From Gynuella sunshinyii YC6258 (GTDB taxonomy: Bacteria > Pseudomonadota > Gammaproteobacteria > Pseudomonadales > Natronospirillaceae): DNA of 64,000 nucleotides. The DNA lies in the NCBI RefSeq assembly GCF_000940805.1, contig NZ_CP007142.1:4688593-4752592 (forward strand), given 5' to 3'. Position 1 is the first letter of the stretch, and each line of letters opens with the position of its first letter. The position numbers and the translations under genes were made by a program. Below are positions 61,171 to 64,000 of the stretch, piece by piece. Below the pieces are notes generated by a model. The model was not told the origin of the DNA. It did no database searches and worked only from the letters and a program-made list of their open reading frames with translations.

Positions 61171-61846
61171 CATGACTATCAATACAGTACTTTTTGATCT
61201 TGACGGCACCCTGGTGGACAGCTCCATAGGTTTTATTCTGGCAATGAACAAAACCCTGGCAGACTATGATCAGTGCCCCATGGATGACGATAGTATCCGG
61301 GAACTGATTTCTGCCGGAGCCAGGACGATTATTCAACGAGCCTGGGCAGAAGAGATCAGCCGCGAACAGATTGAGCAGATACGAGACGATTACATTCGGG
61401 AATATCAGCAATATCCCGAGAGAGGTGCAAGCGTCTACCCTGGCCTGCCAGAATGGCTCAACAGGGCCAGACAGCATGGAATTAAACTGGGAGTGGTCAC
61501 TAACAAACCAGAATGCCTGGCCAAGCCCATCATCGAAAGTCTGGAGTTATCACAATACCTGGATGTGCTGATCTGCCCGGACCATGTCAAAACGGTCAAA
61601 CCGGATCCGGAGGGAATTCTACTGGCCATAAACCAGCTGAAATCAGATCCTGCCCAAACTCTGTATTGTGGTGACCATAGCAAAGATATCGCGGCTGCAG
61701 CTGCGGCTGGAGTCAGATCCCTCGCCTGCGGATACGGTTTTTATCCAAGAGAAGAAGATTTTCACGACTGGCCAGCTGACTATCATGCCGATAACTCAGA
61801 ACACGCCGTTAACATCCTTACCCAATTATGCAACATGTCTGACTAA
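61163..61846 (+). CDS. mupP: HAD-family phosphatase (MupP / phosphoglycolate phosphatase-like)
   Basis: A 227-aa HAD hydrolase with motif [12 protein letters not shown], motif II VVTNKP and motif III-IV KPDPEG…CGDHSKDI. In Pseudomonas the gene after ubiG encodes MupP, which dephosphorylates MurNAc-6-phosphate in cell-wall recycling. That assignment is from context; Gph is the other possibility. It overlaps ubiG by eight bases. Confidence 0.88.
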   Translation: MPDMTINTVLFDLDGTLVDSSIGFILAMNKTLADYDQCPMDDDSIRELISAGARTIIQRAWAEEISREQIEQIRDDYIREYQQYPERGASVYPGLPEWLNRARQHGIKLGVVTNKPECLAKPIIESLELSQYLDVLICPDHVKTVKPDPEGILLAINQLKSDPAQTLYCGDHSKDIAAAAAAGVRSLACGYGFYPREEDFHDWPADYHADNSEHAVNILTQLCNMSD

Positions 61847-61850
61847 TACT

Positions 61851-62618
61851 ATGGAATCAAAAATCATCACCAATGTCGTTCCCGCAGACTGGCAACCAGA
61901 CGCTCTGGAACTTCAGGGAAAAAATATTCTGATTACTGGAGCAAGCTCCGGTATTGGCCGATGTGTCGCAATAGAATGCGCCAAACATGGCGCTACAGTT
62001 ATTCTGCTGGGTCGAAACGAGGAAAAACTGGCACAGGTTTATGATGAAATTGTTCAACAAGGTTATCCTGAGCCCATGATGTATATCCTCGACCTTGCTA
62101 CCGCAACCATCGATGACTATCAGACTCTGGCTCGTGCTGTCGAGGAAGAACTGGAACAGCTTGATGTATTATTACTGAATGCAGCCATCCTCGGGCAGAG
62201 GTCGCCCATCTCCAGCTTCAAACCAGAAATCTGGCAGCAGACGATGAAAACCAATGTCGATAGCTGTTTCTATCTGTGTCGCTACCTCTTGCCATCAATA
62301 CAGAAAAGTGAGTCAGGCAGAGTTTTGTTTACGTCATCGTCTGTTGGTAGAACTGGCCGAGCCTACTGGGGTGCTTACGCGGTATCAAAATTCGCAGTGG
62401 AAGGACTCATGCAGACCCTGGCAGATGAACTCGAAAACATCTCGACCATCAGAGTCAACAGCATCAACCCCAAAGGTACCCAAAGCGCTATGCGGGCACA
62501 GGCCTACCCTGCCGAAAACCCTCAAACGATAAAGTCCCCCGAGCAATTGACGCCTCTGTATTTGTATTTGATGTCAAAACACAGTCAGCACATCCATGGG
62601 CAAATGATTGACTACTAA
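61851..62618 (+). CDS. yciK: Short-chain dehydrogenase YciK
   Basis: An SDR oxidoreductase of 255 aa: cofactor loop TGASSGIGR, NAAILG, and the catalytic YAVSK. It follows the phosphatase by four bases, in the order ubiG-mupP-yciK. The substrate is unknown. An in-frame start at 61668 lies inside the preceding gene and is rejected. Confidence 0.92.
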   Translation: MESKIITNVVPADWQPDALELQGKNILITGASSGIGRCVAIECAKHGATVILLGRNEEKLAQVYDEIVQQGYPEPMMYILDLATATIDDYQTLARAVEEELEQLDVLLLNAAILGQRSPISSFKPEIWQQTMKTNVDSCFYLCRYLLPSIQKSESGRVLFTSSSVGRTGRAYWGAYAVSKFAVEGLMQTLADELENISTIRVNSINPKGTQSAMRAQAYPAENPQTIKSPEQLTPLYLYLMSKHSQHIHGQMIDY

Positions 62619-62917
62619 GCTTGCTTCTATTTGGCAAAATATTGCCGGTTTAATGACTCTCCATCTTATACGCATTACTAAAAGTCAATAATTTGTCGAA
62701 AAAAACCGGCTAATTACTTTCTTTTCAGCAGGCCAATAACTGCCGGCTCCTCACCCAAAATCGGAAACATTGCCGCATATGGCAATGTTTTTCCGTCTTT
62801 TTTCGTCTTTTACCTGCAAACTTATAGAAGATCCGAACAGATTCGTTGATTGGCATGATTCTGGCTCTACTCATACACAATAGCTTCACACTTTATATTG
62901 CTGTTGGAGACGGGTTA

Positions 62918-63862
62918 ATGAGTACCAACTTTCAGCCACCAGTTTCAATTAATGAACAAAAAACGCTGTTTCCCAAGATCGACCAGGGAAGTTCTGTTGA
63001 ACTGGGGAGCATTACCAAATCAGATGCCCTTCGCGATCTTCGTCTCCGCATGAGCCTGTTGTTGCAAACAACTCTGGATACTGAGCGGCTAGTCCGGATT
63101 GTTTATGAAGAAATCTGTAAAGCAGTCGAGGTACACGGTATCAACTACCGCTACCCAGGTATGCAAATCAGTATTATGGTCGGCCGTCAAAATCAACACA
63201 AAGTCACTTATCGGCTGACCGCAAATGAAGACACCTACGGGGAAATTGTATTCTGCCGCAGCCGTCGCTTCAAAGAAGAAGAGCTGATGGTGCTGGAGTC
63301 ATTGCTCGACTTGTTTATTTATCCACTCAAAAACAGCCTGCAATACCGCCGAGCTCTCGCCTGCGCATTAACAGACTCACTGACTGGTGTGGGCAACCGG
63401 CAAGCGCTGATGAAAACATTACAAAGGGAACTCGACCTGGCAGACCGCCATAGCCTGGAGTTGTCTATTCTGATGATTGACATCGATAACTTCAAAGCAA
63501 TCAACGACGACCATGGTCACCTCACCGGAGATACGGTATTGAAAAAGGCGGCTCAGAATATTGTGAATGTCATCCGCTCCTCAGACATGTGTTTTCGCTT
63601 TGGCGGAGAAGAGTTTGTTGTGATATTGAGCAATACCGGAGTAGAGCAGGCACAGGTTATAGGTAAACGGATCAATGAAAGCATCAGTGAGGGTATTGAA
63701 GCAGGCATCCATAAAAATCCCATCACCGTCAGCATAGGTGCGGCTTTGCTGCAAACCGGCATGGATATCGAGAAATTACTGCAATCGGCTGATGATGCCA
63801 TGTATATCGCCAAAGCAACCGGTAAAAACAAAACCATAATTGCCAAAGAGTTGGTTTCCTGA
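62918..63862 (+). CDS. GGDEF-domain diguanylate cyclase
   Basis: A 314-aa cytoplasmic protein that should make cyclic di-GMP. The first 150 residues form a GAF-like or other sensory fold (…TTLDTERLVRIVYEEICKAV…), and the GGDEF domain follows (DSLTGVGNR, DIDNFKAINDDHGH, active loop GGEEF). No inhibitory RxxD motif is obvious five residues before the loop (…SSDMCFRF). Start at 62918 has GGAGA upstream. Orthologues lie after yciK in Pseudomonas. Confidence 0.9.
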   Translation: MSTNFQPPVSINEQKTLFPKIDQGSSVELGSITKSDALRDLRLRMSLLLQTTLDTERLVRIVYEEICKAVEVHGINYRYPGMQISIMVGRQNQHKVTYRLTANEDTYGEIVFCRSRRFKEEELMVLESLLDLFIYPLKNSLQYRRALACALTDSLTGVGNRQALMKTLQRELDLADRHSLELSILMIDIDNFKAINDDHGHLTGDTVLKKAAQNIVNVIRSSDMCFRFGGEEFVVILSNTGVEQAQVIGKRINESISEGIEAGIHKNPITVSIGAALLQTGMDIEKLLQSADDAMYIAKATGKNKTIIAKELVS

Positions 63863-63882
63863 GCCGATTGATATCGGTTCAG
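63859..63882. terminator. Hairpin overlapping the stop codon of the GGDEF gene
   Basis: CTGAGCCGAT (63859-63868) pairs with ATCGGTTCAG (63873-63882) around TGAT, with one G·U pair. It starts within the stop codon and has no T-run. It may also serve the convergent gene at the window edge. Confidence 0.55.
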
Positions 63883-63906
63883 CATTGACGCTTCAGGGCA
63901 TATCAC

Positions 63907-63999
63907 CTATAACAGCGCGATTTTAGCTGACAGTCGTTGATTCATGAGCAAGCGTAAACCGATACCCATATTGAACCAGGCAATCATAGAAACCCATTG
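63907..63999 (-). CDS. C-terminal tip of a probable membrane protein (truncated)
   Basis: The reverse frame from the edge reads 30 codons to TAG, with a hydrophobic stretch (VSMIAWFNMGIGLRLL) followed by basic residues and a C-terminal IALL. This looks like a last transmembrane helix. The family cannot be assigned from so little. Confidence 0.35.
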   Translation of the reverse strand, partial: QWVSMIAWFNMGIGLRLLMNQRLSAKIALL

Positions 64000-64000
64000 C

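Noticed and set aside
61668-61850. Longer yciK frame starting inside mupP
   Set aside because: The extra 61 residues are a frame shadow of the phosphatase gene; ATG 61851 fits the SDR family.

Overview
The window is a 64-kb piece of chromosome from a gammaproteobacterium, most likely a marine Oceanospirillales- or Pseudomonas-like organism with moderate GC. I base this on gene order recalled from Pseudomonas: trpGDC-vfr-osmC-speD, hemA-prfA-prmC-moeB, TPR lipoprotein-lolB-ispE-prs-rplY-pth-ychF, proB-obg-rpmA-rplU-ispB, ssb-MFS-uvrA, and gyrA-serC-pheA-hisC-tyrA-cmk-rpsA beside mtaD-ubiG-mupP-yciK. The species cannot be named from the sequence alone. Most of the window is conserved housekeeping DNA.

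Layout. 0.3-5.3 kb: a divergent tryptophan cluster. trpR-trpE-trpG(paralogue) run leftward and trpG-trpD-trpC plus a small membrane protein run rightward, with a TrpR-operator-like sequence between them. 5.4-7.7 kb: Crp/Vfr, OsmC and SpeD. 7.7-11.7 kb: hemA-prfA-prmC-moeB, overlapping and leftward. 11.8-18.9 kb: outer-membrane lipoprotein, isoprenoid, PRPP and translation genes. 19.2-19.9 kb: tRNA-Met, tRNA-Gln and a broken P4-type integrase, the scar of a lost island. 20.2-26.3 kb: sulfur genes (mercaptopyruvate sulfurtransferase, persulfide-dioxygenase-like enzyme, SulP transporter, CX5R phosphatase/sulfurtransferase-like protein) around a sensor-less sigma54 activator, with a near-consensus sigma54 promoter and an upstream palindrome. 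26.4-30.9 kb: purU, a DksA2-type protein, unknown genes, a PilH-like regulator and a TetR gene in AT-rich, gene-poor DNA. 30.9-41.5 kb: dinB with a perfect LexA box, proB, obg, rpmA, rplU, ispB, a PilZ protein, an exported unknown, an RmlD-like reductase, ssb and YajR. 41.7-49.2 kb: uvrA, pckA, and a small histidine kinase paired with a response regulator-TPR protein. 49.4-58.9 kb: rpsA to gyrA, leftward. 59.1-64.0 kb: mtaD, ubiG, mupP, yciK, a GGDEF protein and the tip of one more gene.

How it fits together. The trp cluster supplies anthranilate synthase and the next two steps, while the serC-pheA-hisC-tyrA block covers serine, phenylalanine and tyrosine. aroA, which I expect between tyrA and cmk, is absent from that position. 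Two SOS sites (dinB perfect, uvrA near-perfect) imply LexA control. The most distinctive candidate system is the sigma54-controlled sulfur module at 22.1-26.3 kb: a promoter, an enhancer-like palindrome, an activator without a sensor domain and a phosphatase-like protein encoded immediately upstream that could provide the missing sensing function. That role is inference.
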